Source: Lachnospiraceae bacterium (GTDB lineage: Bacteria > Bacillota > Clostridia > Lachnospirales > Lachnospiraceae). From it: a stretch of 64,000 nucleotides of DNA. Both the position numbers and the translations under genes were made by a program. Of the stretch, positions 48,506 to 57,629 are shown one piece after another (within the stretch, counting starts at the first letter, position 1; each line of letters opens with the position of its first letter). The stretch covers positions 2,390,501 through 2,454,500 of the forward strand of contig AP025573.1 in the NCBI GenBank assembly GCA_022845895.1, read 5' to 3'. A model generated the notes under the pieces. It did not search any database. It was not told the DNA's origin and saw nothing but the letters and a program-made list of their open reading frames with translations.

Positions 48506-49093
48506 ATGGACATCTTGGTTTACTACCAATCGGGAAAGCTCGATGTCTTCTCAACCACCGACTTCATCGCAAACGAGCCATGGGGGCGTACCGGCAGGAA
48601 CCTCATGACGGAGTTCAGTCCCAGGCTCGACGTGCTTGAGGAAGAGGGCTTCGCGCTTGATGTGTTCTGGTACGACGGTTCCGACTGCAAGGACAGCCTC
48701 GAGGTTGTGGACGAGGACTCGAATACGCGCATCTCCCATGCTGTGCGCCGTGTCGGCAAGAGAATACTGCTGGTGTCGAAAAGCGAGCTTGAGCAGATTG
48801 CGCAGATCACGGTGAACGGCGAGTTGGTGGCATGGAGGCAGGGAGGGTTCCTGATCAACGGCACCAAGTTCCGTAACCAGGAGATCCTGTGCTTCAGCAA
48901 CGACAATGTGACCGGCATCAATCGCCGTGCAAGCGCGGTGTTCGATTACCTGAAGAAGGCGAACCCAGGGGTTTCCGAGGAAGCACTGGCAGCTCGCATG
49001 GGCTACCCGCTTGAGGCAATCATGCAGATACGCGAGGCAGAGGCAGCGAATGTTGCGGATTCCGATGAGGATGACGACGAGGATTGGGAATAA
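48506..49093 (+). CDS. Conserved-looking hypothetical protein without the tail
   Basis: A 195-residue soluble protein: MDILVYYQSGKLDVFSTTDF, FALDVFWYDGSDCKDSLEVV, AVRRVGKRILLVSKSELEQI, ending in SDEDDDEDWE. It has the look of a regulatory beta-rich domain plus a helix-turn-helix-like end (NPGVSEEALAARMGYPLEAI). Family not recognised. GAAAGGGG start site. Upstream 48,367-48,505 contains a TTCGCA-N6-TGCGAA copy (48,378-48,395) and a TACGCTCGC repeat. Confidence 0.5.
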   Translation: MDILVYYQSGKLDVFSTTDFIANEPWGRTGRNLMTEFSPRLDVLEEEGFALDVFWYDGSDCKDSLEVVDEDSNTRISHAVRRVGKRILLVSKSELEQIAQITVNGELVAWRQGGFLINGTKFRNQEILCFSNDNVTGINRRASAVFDYLKKANPGVSEEALAARMGYPLEAIMQIREAEAANVADSDEDDDEDWE

Positions 49094-49122
49094 GGGGATT
49101 TAAGCCATTCTATCTCGTCGTT

Positions 49123-49136
49123 TCAGAACCGGTTCT
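49123..49136. promoter_or_regulatory. Palindrome CAGAACCGGTTCTG upstream of the giant adhesin
   Basis: A perfect 14-base palindrome lies 218 bases before the adhesin gene. The rest of 49,094-49,353 holds no gene; GATGCGTAGTTGTTCGGAGG at 49,180 resembles the leader at 34,181. Confidence 0.4.
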
Positions 49137-49353
49137 GTGAATGTTATCAGCAACGGGTTGTCCTTGCTTTTCAGGGTTTCGATGCGTAGTTGTTCGGAGG
49201 GATTCTTTCTGTGAGTTGCGCCTTGAGACGCATTTGCCGCGATTATGGGTTGTTATGCCAGTTGAAACGAGTGTTTTACGGTTTTATTACGGTTCTCTTG
49301 CGGTATCATCAGATAGATTTATCCCTCATTTCGAATAAGAAAGGAGAAAGCTT

Positions 49354-52300
49354 ATGAAAGAAGCGAAGAAAAGCTTCGCGAAGTTCGTGAACTCGCTTTT
49401 CGCGTTCATTCTGGTCGTGGGCTTGATGCCCACCTGGGCGCTCAGCAACCCGACACCCGCCTTTGCGGCCCCGAACGACGTGACCGTGACAACCACCGTT
49501 GACGGCCTTGCCAGCGATACACTGCCTGTGCTGTCGTCGGCTGCTGGCGACTTCACCGTCGGGCAAGCGGTCAACGCAGACCCGGTGAACTACACGGACG
49601 CAAACGGCAACACGCCTGTGGCGAACCTCGCGGAGCAGCAAGCCGAGAAAGGGCTGAGCCTCAAGTGGGTTGACGCCGAGACCGGTGCCGACTTCGACTG
49701 GAACTCGACCAAGGTAAACCGCAGCACCGTCGTCAACGGCATCTGGACGCAAACCCAGTGCTCTGTCACGGTATCGGCAAACGATGGGGGTAAGACCGCA
49801 GACACGGTTGTCACCGTGCCATGGGGCAAGTCCTACGCATCCGTTGAGGGCAGTGCCCCTCAAGCGCCATCCCGCGATGGCTGGCAGTTCCTCGGCTGGT
49901 ACACCCAAGACGACCAGCAGTACAACTTCAACTCCGCCGTCAAGGAGTCTGTCGTTGTTGAGGCGAAGTGGGCCGTTGCCGATGTAACCATCGTCCCGAC
50001 CACCAACCCGACCTCCGATGTTCCGCAGAGCATCAGCGGCACCTGCTGGATCGGCGCTACCTGGTCCTTGCATCCTGCCCAGTTCGCCCTCAGCAACTTC
50101 ACGGGCTACTTGTCCGGATGCACTGCAACCGGCTCCTGCGCAGACCGCTCGGCTGCACAGCCGACCAATGTCCAGGCAAACTACACGGCAACCCTCAACA
50201 GCATCAACACCGAGACCGGTGAGGTTGTCTACGACGTCTATATCACCCCTCCTGGAGTTACCGATGGCCATAGCCGCAACCAGTTCGGTCTTATCGGCTA
50301 TCAGCACGTTTCCGCACAGGTTAAGCTCATCAAGAACTTCGGCGGTTGGGTTGAGATCAACAAGTCCTCTGCCAACACCGACATCACCGACGGCAACGGC
50401 TGCTACTCCCTGGAGGGCGCCGAGTACGCTGTCTACAACGCTGACAACCAGGCAGTCGACAAGCTCACCACCGATGCGAACGGCTACGCGAAGTCGAAGC
50501 TGTTGCCCTCCGGCACCTACACCATCAAGGAGCTGAAGGCACCTAACGGCTACGGGCTCGACGAGGAGCCGCACGGCATCGAGATCAAGAGCGGTCAGAC
50601 GACTACTTCCAATTTGAAGGACCAGCCGCAAAGCGACCCTGTTGGTACTTTGCTTGGTAAGTACGACGGTGAGAAAACTTACAGCGGTGAGAAAAACCTG
50701 CCTCTTGGCAGTGCTTCCCTCTATGGTGCCCAATACTCTGTCGAGTATTACGATGGCTACTATGACTCTGTAGCTGATGCCGAGGCATCTGGCGATCCTA
50801 CCCGTAAATGGGTTCTGCAAACAGATGAAGATGGTTATGTAAATCTTCGTTATGCAGACCAAAGTTTTGAAGTGCATGATGCCGACGGCAACGTTACCGC
50901 CACTCTTCCTTATAAAGTAAGCGGTGACGACTTCTATCGAGCCGCAAACGGTGCAATCTCACTGCCACTTGGCACTGTCGTTATTAAGGAAATCAAGGCA
51001 CCGAAAGGCTACAATCTTCCGCAGCCTTTCGGTATGGATCAATCTTTTGTTCGTCAAATCACTGTTGACGGTAATATAGATATTATCCATTCCTACAATA
51101 CTCCCGAGCAGGCTGAGCCAGTGTTCCGCTCTGACTTGGAGTTCACGAAGGCTGCATCCGACGATGCTCATTCGCTTGCGAACGTGCCTTTCAAGATCAC
51201 TTCCAAGACCACCGGCGAGTCCCATGTAATCGTCACTGACGAGAACGGCAAGGCTTCCACCAAGGCATCCTGGAACAAGCACACCGAGAACACCAACGGC
51301 AACGATTGGGTTATGACTGAGAATGCCGATGGCGTTCAAGGCTTCATCGCCAAGCTGCTTGATACGGGCAAAACGCTCGACTCGACCAGCGGCGTTTGGT
51401 TCGGCCAGTATCAGGACGGCGATGAGACCAAGATCACCGATCCCGACGATGAGCGTGGTGCGCTCCCCTATGACGAGTACACCTTGGAAGAGCTGCCTTG
51501 TGCGGCGAACGATGGCTATCAGCTGATCAAGAAGGATTTCACGGTTTCCCGCGACAACACCTTCAACGCTGACAACACCGTCAACCTCGGAACCTTGACC
51601 GACCAGGACATCTCGATCTCCACTCAGGCCTCCGACAAGGCTGACGGGGACCAGGAAGTTGTAGCTGAGCCCGATGTGACTATCGTTGACAAGGTTTCCT
51701 GCGACAACCTCTCGAAGGGCACCGAGTACATCATCAACGGCACGCTGATGGACAAGGCAACTGGCAAGGCCTATGTTGATGCATCCGGCAACGAGATCCA
51801 CGGCTCTACCACCTTCACGGCTAAGAGCCAGGAACAGGATGTTTTCGTCGAGTTCAACTTCGACGGCTCCAACCTGACCGACTCTACCGATCTCGTCGTG
51901 TTCGAGACGATAGCAGCCACTGAGGCTCCTGACCGTATCCTCGACACCCATGAGAATCTTGACGACCGTGGTCAGACCATCACCGTCAAGCCTCCTGCCA
52001 TCGGCACCATCGCAACAGATGGCGTTGACAACGACAAAGACGTTGTCAAGGATACCCAGGTTACCGTCAAGGACACCGTTGCCTACGTTGGACTCACGGT
52101 TGGCAAGGAGTACACCCTCAAGGGCGAGCTGATGGACAAGGCAACCGGCACGGTGCTCACCGATGCGGACGGCAACCCGGTTACCGCTGAGACGAAGTTC
52201 ACTCCTAAAACCACCGCCGGCACCGTTGACATTGAGTTCAACTTCGACGGCTCCAACCTGAAAGACGGAGACACCCTCGTTGCATTCGAGCATGTTGTCT

Positions 52301-54408
52301 TCAAGGACAAGGAAATAGCCTCCCACACCGAGATTGGCGACATTGCACAGTCTGTAACGGTTTCCGAGCCGAAGCTCGGCACCACTGCCGTCGATGCAGT
52401 TGACGAAGACAAGAACATCGTCAAGGATCCTGAGGCAAGCGTTGTGGACACCGTTGAGTACAGCGGCTTGGTTCCTGGACGCGAGTACACCGTTTCCGGC
52501 ACGCTGATGGACAAGGCGACCGGCAAGGCCTACATCGACCCGACCACGGGCAAGGAGATCACCGGCTCTACCACGTTCACCCCGAAGGACACCTACGGCA
52601 CAATCGACGTTAAGTTCAGCTTCGACGCTTCCCAGCTCGAACAGGACGCACAATTGGTCGTGTTCGAATCGCTTCAGCGTGAAGGCAAAGAAGTCGGCGG
52701 TCACAAGGAAATCGACGACGAGGCACAGGCTGTCACCGTCATCGTTCCAGAGGTCCACACCACAGCCACCGATGGCTTGGATGGGGACAAGGAAGTTCCC
52801 GCAGACCATAAGGCAACCGTCGTGGACGCTGTTCAGTACAAGGACCTCGTTCCTGGCAAGGAGTACACGGTATCCGGCACCTTGATGGTGAAGGAAACCG
52901 GCGAGGCCTTGCTGGATGCGGACGGCAACCCGGTTACCGGCTCCACCACGTTCACCCCGGAGAAGCCCGAGGGCTCTGTGGACGTTGTGTTCGAGTTCGA
53001 TGCCGACCTTTTGGCCGGTAAGAAGCTGGTCGCATTCGAGAAGCTTCTGCGCAACGACATCGAGATCACCTTCCATGAAGACATCGATGACGAGGATCAG
53101 ACCGTGGAGGTTGTTCCTCCCGAGGTCGGCACCACGGCAACGGATACCGCTGACGGCGACAAGCACATGTCAGCCGATCCCGAGTCCTCCATCACCGACG
53201 AGATCGCCTACAAGAACCTCATCCCAGGCGATAAGTACCAGGTTGCAGGTATCCTGATGGACAAGTCCACGGGTCTGCCGCTGCTCTCCGGCGAGGGTGC
53301 CTCGGCGATCTCTACTGAGGATCTGCAGAAGTTCGCGGACGACCTGAAGGCCGCATGCGGGCTTGGCTCCGGCGACGTTTCCGCTATCGAGATCGATGGC
53401 AAGGCGTTCGGCGAGGGCTTTGAGGTTACCGCCTCCAATGGTTCCTACAGCTACACAGATGTCGACGGTGTTCAGCACGTGCTTGCAAAGAGCGATGACG
53501 GCTGGAAGCTCTCCGAGGTGAAGGATTCCTCCACTACCGAGGTTGCTACCTACACCGACGATCAGGTCAAGCTCACTAAGGACGCACCTGCGCTTCCTTT
53601 GAGCCCGGATTACGAGGCCATTGCCAAGGTGATGCAGGAGAACCCTGACATCGTAAGCTGCCTCAGCATCCAGAAGAAGACCTTCACGCCTGAGGAGCAG
53701 TCGGGCACCGTCTCGATGGACTTCCCGATCAACTCCATCTACAACGAGGATACGGACACAGTTGTGTTCGAGTTCCTGTTCAAGGGCTCTGAGCTGATCG
53801 CCAATGAGTCCGACCTCGGCAACGAGGGGCAGACCGTTTCCATCGTCACACCTAAGCTGTCTACAACGGCAACGGACAAGACCGATGGCGACCATACGCT
53901 CCTGCCTTCCCGTGAGGCAACCGTCGTTGACCACGTCGAGTACACCGACTTGATTCCTGGCAAGGAATACACGGTGTCCGGCACCTTGATGGACAAATCG
54001 ACCGGCGAGCCTTTGGTTGTCGGTGACGGCAACGTTACCGCTGAGACCACGTTCGTCCCGAACAAGGCTGACGGTACCGTTGACCTTGAGTTCACGTTCG
54101 ATGCATCCGAACTCGGCGGCAAGGACCTCGTAGCGTTCGAGATCGCCTACAAGGACGGCATCCAGATCGCAGACCATCAGGACATCGACGACGAGGCTCA
54201 AACCGTGACGGTTTCTGAGCCCGATGACAATACGTTCGATACCCCCGGTGGCGACGGATACTCCAAGACCGGCGTCGACATGACGCTGATCTATGCGCTG
54301 ATCGCCGCCCTCGTAGCTTTGGCTGGCGGTGCCGGTGCCTATGCTTACCGTCATCGCAAGCTTGCTGCAGCTGAGGGCAAGACCGATAGCGAGTCCGACG
54401 AGGAATAG
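49354..54408 (+). CDS. Giant VaFE-repeat surface adhesin (SpaA/Cna-B type)
   Basis: A 1684-residue wall protein: signal peptide (SLFAFILVVGLMPTWALSNPTPAFA), an InlB/Flg_new-like repeat (SYASVEGSAPQAPSRDGWQF), a Cys-containing domain (CWIGATWSLHPAQFALSNF), Cna-B domains (LEGAEYAVYNADNQAV, TIKELKAPNGYGL), then six VaFE repeats of about 110 residues (pattern YxxLxPGKEYTVSGTLMDKATG), the fifth with a long insertion, and a C-terminal SKTGVDMTLIYALIAALVAL anchor with basic tail, a variant sortase signal. Repeats of this type form stalks with isopeptide or ester cross-links. DNA at about 50,640-51,110 is much more AT-rich, so one Cna-B segment has been swapped in. GAAAGGAGAAAGCTT start. Confidence 0.85.
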   Translation: MKEAKKSFAKFVNSLFAFILVVGLMPTWALSNPTPAFAAPNDVTVTTTVDGLASDTLPVLSSAAGDFTVGQAVNADPVNYTDANGNTPVANLAEQQAEKGLSLKWVDAETGADFDWNSTKVNRSTVVNGIWTQTQCSVTVSANDGGKTADTVVTVPWGKSYASVEGSAPQAPSRDGWQFLGWYTQDDQQYNFNSAVKESVVVEAKWAVADVTIVPTTNPTSDVPQSISGTCWIGATWSLHPAQFALSNFTGYLSGCTATGSCADRSAAQPTNVQANYTATLNSINTETGEVVYDVYITPPGVTDGHSRNQFGLIGYQHVSAQVKLIKNFGGWVEINKSSANTDITDGNGCYSLEGAEYAVYNADNQAVDKLTTDANGYAKSKLLPSGTYTIKELKAPNGYGLDEEPHGIEIKSGQTTTSNLKDQPQSDPVGTLLGKYDGEKTYSGEKNLPLGSASLYGAQYSVEYYDGYYDSVADAEASGDPTRKWVLQTDEDGYVNLRYADQSFEVHDADGNVTATLPYKVSGDDFYRAANGAISLPLGTVVIKEIKAPKGYNLPQPFGMDQSFVRQITVDGNIDIIHSYNTPEQAEPVFRSDLEFTKAASDDAHSLANVPFKITSKTTGESHVIVTDENGKASTKASWNKHTENTNGNDWVMTENADGVQGFIAKLLDTGKTLDSTSGVWFGQYQDGDETKITDPDDERGALPYDEYTLEELPCAANDGYQLIKKDFTVSRDNTFNADNTVNLGTLTDQDISISTQASDKADGDQEVVAEPDVTIVDKVSCDNLSKGTEYIINGTLMDKATGKAYVDASGNEIHGSTTFTAKSQEQDVFVEFNFDGSNLTDSTDLVVFETIAATEAPDRILDTHENLDDRGQTITVKPPAIGTIATDGVDNDKDVVKDTQVTVKDTVAYVGLTVGKEYTLKGELMDKATGTVLTDADGNPVTAETKFTPKTTAGTVDIEFNFDGSNLKDGDTLVAFEHVVFKDKEIASHTEIGDIAQSVTVSEPKLGTTAVDAVDEDKNIVKDPEASVVDTVEYSGLVPGREYTVSGTLMDKATGKAYIDPTTGKEITGSTTFTPKDTYGTIDVKFSFDASQLEQDAQLVVFESLQREGKEVGGHKEIDDEAQAVTVIVPEVHTTATDGLDGDKEVPADHKATVVDAVQYKDLVPGKEYTVSGTLMVKETGEALLDADGNPVTGSTTFTPEKPEGSVDVVFEFDADLLAGKKLVAFEKLLRNDIEITFHEDIDDEDQTVEVVPPEVGTTATDTADGDKHMSADPESSITDEIAYKNLIPGDKYQVAGILMDKSTGLPLLSGEGASAISTEDLQKFADDLKAACGLGSGDVSAIEIDGKAFGEGFEVTASNGSYSYTDVDGVQHVLAKSDDGWKLSEVKDSSTTEVATYTDDQVKLTKDAPALPLSPDYEAIAKVMQENPDIVSCLSIQKKTFTPEEQSGTVSMDFPINSIYNEDTDTVVFEFLFKGSELIANESDLGNEGQTVSIVTPKLSTTATDKTDGDHTLLPSREATVVDHVEYTDLIPGKEYTVSGTLMDKSTGEPLVVGDGNVTAETTFVPNKADGTVDLEFTFDASELGGKDLVAFEIAYKDGIQIADHQDIDDEAQTVTVSEPDDNTFDTPGGDGYSKTGVDMTLIYALIAALVALAGGAGAYAYRHRKLAAAEGKTDSESDEE

Positions 54409-54433
54409 CCTCTAGGATCCTGCTGAAACATTT

Positions 54434-54466
54434 GGGAGGGTGCCGATGTTGGCACCCTCCCCTTTT
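54434..54466 (+). terminator. Terminator after the giant adhesin
   Basis: GGGAGGGTGCC-GATGTT-GGCACCCTCCC followed by CTTTTC. Confidence 0.8.
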
Positions 54467-54484
54467 CAAGAAAGGAGTGACTGC

Positions 54485-55096
54485 ATGGCAGACAGCGAAA
54501 ACGCCCATAACGAGCAGGAGGCATCAAGCGACAACGGCAAGCCGACTGGCAACGTCCGCATCGCGGCGATTGCAATCGCCGTAGCCGTCGTCGTGCTCGC
54601 AGCCGGCATCGGCATCGGGTTTGCGATCCATGGATCGCAACAGCCTGAGCCGATTGCCGCGCAAGAGCAACAGCAACCTGCTGACAACCAAAACACTTCT
54701 GACAACTCGCAGGCATCCCAGGATGTGCATAAGCACGACTGGGTTGCCGAATACGAGACGGTCCACCATGACGCCGAGACGCACGTGGTCCACCATGACG
54801 CGGTTTACGAGAATCAAACCGTTTACTCAACCATGTGCAACACTTGCGGCAAGTACTTTGACCCGGATACCAACGACGGCACCGACCATCTGAGAGAAAC
54901 CGGTCACAAAGGGCTGACCAAGCAGGTTCCGCACAAGGAGACTGTGAAGGTGAAGGATGCATGGGACGAGCCGGTAACCGACAAAGCGGCATACGATGAG
55001 TCCGTCCTGAAAGACTACAAGTGCTCCACTTGCGGGGTTTCGGCCGATCCGGAGACCGTGCAGAACGAAAACGTTAACCAGCCTACCGAGGCGTAG
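54485..55096 (+). CDS. Zinc-binding membrane protein with HHxAVY domain, paralogue 2
   Basis: A 203-residue protein: short cytosolic N-terminus, one transmembrane helix (about 25-46), a Gln-rich linker and a metal-binding end: HKHDWVAEYETVHHDAE, HHDAVYENQTVYSTMCNTCG, HLRETGHKG, VKVKDAWDEPV, YKCSTCGVSADPE. The motif order is the same as in the proteins at 26,126 and 60,241. It lies right behind the giant adhesin, so it may act at the same envelope site. AAGAAAGGAGTGACTGC start. Confidence 0.7.
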   Translation: MADSENAHNEQEASSDNGKPTGNVRIAAIAIAVAVVVLAAGIGIGFAIHGSQQPEPIAAQEQQQPADNQNTSDNSQASQDVHKHDWVAEYETVHHDAETHVVHHDAVYENQTVYSTMCNTCGKYFDPDTNDGTDHLRETGHKGLTKQVPHKETVKVKDAWDEPVTDKAAYDESVLKDYKCSTCGVSADPETVQNENVNQPTEA

Positions 55097-55114
55097 AGCG
55101 ATTCGTGCAGCGAA

Positions 55115-55180
55115 ACTCGCATTCGGATGCGAATTTAAGAACCTCGCTGAACTTCTGTTCGGTGGGGTTTTTTTTTGTGT
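55115..55180 (+). terminator. TTCGCA-type palindrome followed by terminator
   Basis: CTCGCATTCGGATGCGAATT is a near-perfect copy of the dyad; GAACCTCGCTGAAC / GTTCGGTGGGGTTTTTTTTT then forms a terminator. Confidence 0.6.
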
Positions 55181-55244
55181 TGCGGGGGCGTTTTGGGCGT
55201 TTGGGCTGACGCAGAGGTGATGATCCGGGTTGCGGGGACTTCAG

Positions 55245-55312
55245 GGATACGCTCGCTTCGCTCACTGAGCGGCTGTTCGCCGATTGATACGCTCGCGGTG
55301 CTCGCTGAGGTT
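55245..55312. repeat. Tandem TACGCTCGC repeat units
   Basis: GGATACGCTCGCTTCGCTCA-CTGAGCGGCTGTTCGCCGAT-TGATACGCTCGCGGTGCTCG is the most complete copy of this family; a second full copy is at 58,250. Confidence 0.55.
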
Positions 55313-55378
55313 TTAGGTAAAGAGCCTGGTTAAGGGGCATATCGGCTATAATCGAAGAAGCGAAAAGAAAGGGCTTCA

Positions 55379-55963
55379 ATGAACATAACCTCATATGCAG
55401 ACAGCTGGCTTAGGTTGATGCGGATGGGATTTGAGGGAAACCTTGCCGGGCAAGATCTCCTCAACTTCGAGATTTCCATCGGCGCCATCATAATGATTCT
55501 CTTGGTAATCATCGCAGGCTGCATCCAGCTGATCGCCATCGAGCGGCAAAGGCAGCATCAAGCTGCGCTGCGGCAGAGCATCTTGGGTTCGCAGATGATT
55601 TCCGCAGGCAATTTCCTTGGGAATTGGAAAACGACAAAATCAGGGAACAAGGTGACCGGCGGATACAAGATGCTGGACCAGCCAGGTTGCTATGTAATCG
55701 TCACCTCCCCTTCACCTGATGGAAAGGCTTATGAGAACGTCTATGTGGGGCAATCCCTGCATGTATGCTCCCGTGTGCGGAACCATCTCACGGGACATGG
55801 CAACGGCGATGTCTATGCCGATGTTCGAAACGGAAAGCCTGTTTTCGTGAAGATCGTGCCATGCCCGGCACAGCAGATGAATGCTTTGGAGAAGAAACTC
55901 ATCAAGGCATTCAACGCCACAAGCTCGTACAACAACACCGCTGGTGGATCGAGAAGAAGATAA
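55379..55963 (+). CDS. Membrane-anchored GIY-YIG nuclease-like protein
   Basis: A 194-residue protein. One transmembrane helix (about 33-55, IGAIIMILLVIIAGCIQLIA) precedes a coiled segment and a GIY-YIG domain (about 100-185): GCYVIV at 103-108 for GIY, VYVGQS at 121-126 for YIG, R132/R134 and H136 in CSRVRNHL, E171 in NALEKKLIKAF and a C-terminal Asn, the expected catalytic set. GIY-YIG enzymes nick or cut DNA. Anchoring one in the membrane with the catalytic domain inside is unusual and would place it at the DNA entry/exit site. Ribosome site weak (AAAGGGCTTCA). Confidence 0.7.
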   Translation: MNITSYADSWLRLMRMGFEGNLAGQDLLNFEISIGAIIMILLVIIAGCIQLIAIERQRQHQAALRQSILGSQMISAGNFLGNWKTTKSGNKVTGGYKMLDQPGCYVIVTSPSPDGKAYENVYVGQSLHVCSRVRNHLTGHGNGDVYADVRNGKPVFVKIVPCPAQQMNALEKKLIKAFNATSSYNNTAGGSRRR

Positions 55964-55997
55964 TTTGCGTTCAACAAATGTGTTGGTATAATAAAAC

Positions 55998-56096
55998 CAT
56001 CGCAGCGCCCGCCGATATACTAACAATTTCCTAGGTCGTTAGAGAACGGGTGAAGCAAATCTACTTTGAGCCAGGCATTTACCTGGCTCTTTCTAT
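55998..56096 (+). ncRNA. Candidate antitoxin RNA convergent with a small hydrophobic gene
   Basis: TGTTGGTATAAT (55,981-55,992) with a TTGCGT -35 box 16 bases upstream starts a roughly 95-base RNA that ends in AGCCAGG-CATTTA-CCTGGCT-CTTTCT (56,069-56,094). The RNA has no frame. Its 3' end is antisense to the last codons and 3' untranslated region of the 36-residue gene on the other strand, the geometry of TxpA/RatA and BsrG/SR4 type I systems. Confidence 0.55.
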
Positions 56097-56203
56097 TTGT
56101 TCATCTTCTTTTTCCGCACAATCTTGCGAACAGATTCGATACGCTCGATTACGAAATCGGCGATGCCGCATAAAGCGGCAATTCCAAGAATAAAGTTCAT
56201 CAT
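56093..56203 (-). CDS. Small hydrophobic toxin-like peptide (type I TA candidate)
   Basis: A 36-residue peptide, MMNFILGIAALCGIADFVIE then RIESVRKIVRKKKMNK: a short membrane helix followed by a strongly basic tail, as in Fst/TxpA-type and holin-like toxins. An excellent AGAGAGGAGGTGAAGCCC ribosome site fixes the start; a longer frame upstream lacks such a site. A convergent RNA overlaps its 3' end. Terminator-like hairpin with T-run (56,313-56,344, minus) lies upstream and belongs to another transcript. Confidence 0.6.
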   Translation of the reverse strand: MMNFILGIAALCGIADFVIERIESVRKIVRKKKMNK

Positions 56204-56312
56204 GGGCTTCACCTCCTCTCTTTGAGAAGGCTTCACCCGCAAAATCAGACGGACACTGCAATAGCGCCCATATTCTACGCTGTACCGAAGCTTATGGCAA
56301 AAGGAACATAAA

Positions 56313-56344
56313 ACAAAAAATTCCCCTAATCCGAAGACCAGGGG
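56313..56344 (-). terminator. Minus-strand terminator upstream of the toxin-like gene
   Basis: CCCCTGGTC...TTAGGGGAA with a following TTTTTTGTTTT run on the minus strand. It would shield the toxin gene from leftward read-through. Confidence 0.6.
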
Positions 56345-56675
56345 ATACAGCGTAAAAGCATACCTATCAAGAAACAATCACGATAGGAGACTTTCTGCTA
56401 TGAATAATAGCATACAAGCAACTTCTTGCAAAGCTTCGGCCGAAAATTTCTTTCGGGCAGAGATCTACAGGACCTGCCACCGGCAGCTCCTTCCGAACGC
56501 ATGGCGATTCAAACCCCGGTCCGCGATGGGTGCGGACCGGGGTGAGGTCGTGGCGGGCATGGAAAAAGGAAGAGCCTACCGGGATGCAATGTCGGCAGGC
56601 TCTCCCTGTGCGTGATACAATTCGTTGCTTTAAGCAGACCCGGCGGGTGCAAGTTACCGAGCCTGCCTTGATTGG
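56345..56675. other. Structured intergenic region with two strong hairpins
   Basis: Contains CCCCGGTCCGC/GCGGACCGGGG (56,514-56,542, 11 bp, no T-run) and AGAGCCT-ACC/GG-C-AGGCTCT (56,570-56,602), which on the minus strand is followed by TCCTTTTTCC and is the likely terminator of the DUF5688 gene. A 71-residue plus-strand frame (56,401-56,615) covers these hairpins and is probably not a gene. TCCCTGTGCGTGATACAAT at 56,601-56,619 is identical to the promoter segment of tracr-like RNA copy C. Confidence 0.5.
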
Positions 56676-57629
56676 TTAGTAGCGAGCTACTAGGAACGTC
56701 TGCCCTGGAAGACCCAAGCTGGTGTGCATGCCGAGTATCGGCTTCTCCGGTGTTCCGGTGATAACGTACACCTCATCGGTCAGGCGAGCCTCAGGCGCTA
56801 CCTGCGTCCTGTTGATCTCAGCCACCATATCCTTCAACTCCTCGATCGGCATATGATCTGCGCTGATGGCGATGAACTCGTCAATGCTCGATGGAAGCAC
56901 CGCTACGCTTCGCTTCCTGAACATCTCAAGAAGCTCGCCTTGGATTTTCTTGGAGAACATGAGCGGAGCCCCGTTAGTGCGGAGGCGGTTGCTCACGATG
57001 TACATGTCCGGCTCGTAGTCGTTCTCCGGCACCTCGTGCCCAAGAAGCTCTTCGACAACCTGACGTATCGGGACGATCTCTGCGGATTCCTCCAAGTTCT
57101 GCATCGCGATCGCGAACGCCTCGCTCTCGCTCAGGCTATAGCGATCGAGAACTTGCTTCGTCACCAGGCAGCTTGCGATTTTCTCGGAATCTGCGAGCAT
57201 ATCGACCCTCCACAGGCAGCGAAGCGTCACCACCATATCGAGAACGATCTTGCATGGCCTGCCATCCGCTTCCAGCCATTTGGCGTTCTCCACGCTCATC
57301 ACCTCAGGCACCAAATTAGCTGTGAACTCGTCGCGGTCCGGCTCGTGCACGATCAGGCCGACTTCATCCCGCTCCTCTCTCAGCACATCGACTATCCTCT
57401 CAATCAGACGAACATCTGGCTGCATCATGTCGTCCGCTGTCGGGTAATACGTCAGCACAATTGGAAGCTCCTTGTCGCGCACCTCCAAGCCCACTCGCTC
57501 ATTGTTGTTCTTGTGCACCTTGACCGCCTTCACTCGGATCTTCTGCCCCGTTTTCGCAAATATGCTGTTAAGCGCCACCTCTCTAAGTCTCAGTTGCTCA
57601 AGCATTGCCGTTGTGTTTCCTTCCTTCAT
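56676..57629 (-). CDS. DUF5688 family protein
   Basis: A 317-residue soluble protein. LTYYPTADDMMQPDVRLIER and IASCLVTKQVLDRYSLSESE, FAIAMQNLEESAEIVPI, PLMFSKKIQGELLEMFRKRS, VAVLPSSIDEFIAI match the pattern of DUF5688 (related to DUF1444), frequent in Clostridia and gut Actinobacteria. No function is known. The longer frame (to 57,725) lacks a site; AAGGAGGAACTGAAA precedes MKEGNTTAMLEQ. It is read away from the rest of the accessory genes. Confidence 0.7.
   Translation of the reverse strand: MKEGNTTAMLEQLRLREVALNSIFAKTGQKIRVKAVKVHKNNNERVGLEVRDKELPIVLTYYPTADDMMQPDVRLIERIVDVLREERDEVGLIVHEPDRDEFTANLVPEVMSVENAKWLEADGRPCKIVLDMVVTLRCLWRVDMLADSEKIASCLVTKQVLDRYSLSESEAFAIAMQNLEESAEIVPIRQVVEELLGHEVPENDYEPDMYIVSNRLRTNGAPLMFSKKIQGELLEMFRKRSVAVLPSSIDEFIAISADHMPIEELKDMVAEINRTQVAPEARLTDEVYVITGTPEKPILGMHTSLGLPGQTFLVARY

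Noticed and set aside
56401-56615. 71-residue plus-strand gene
   Set aside because: The frame runs through two strong hairpins, one of which is the terminator of the opposite gene, and its composition shifts abruptly; spacing of the ribosome site is poor.
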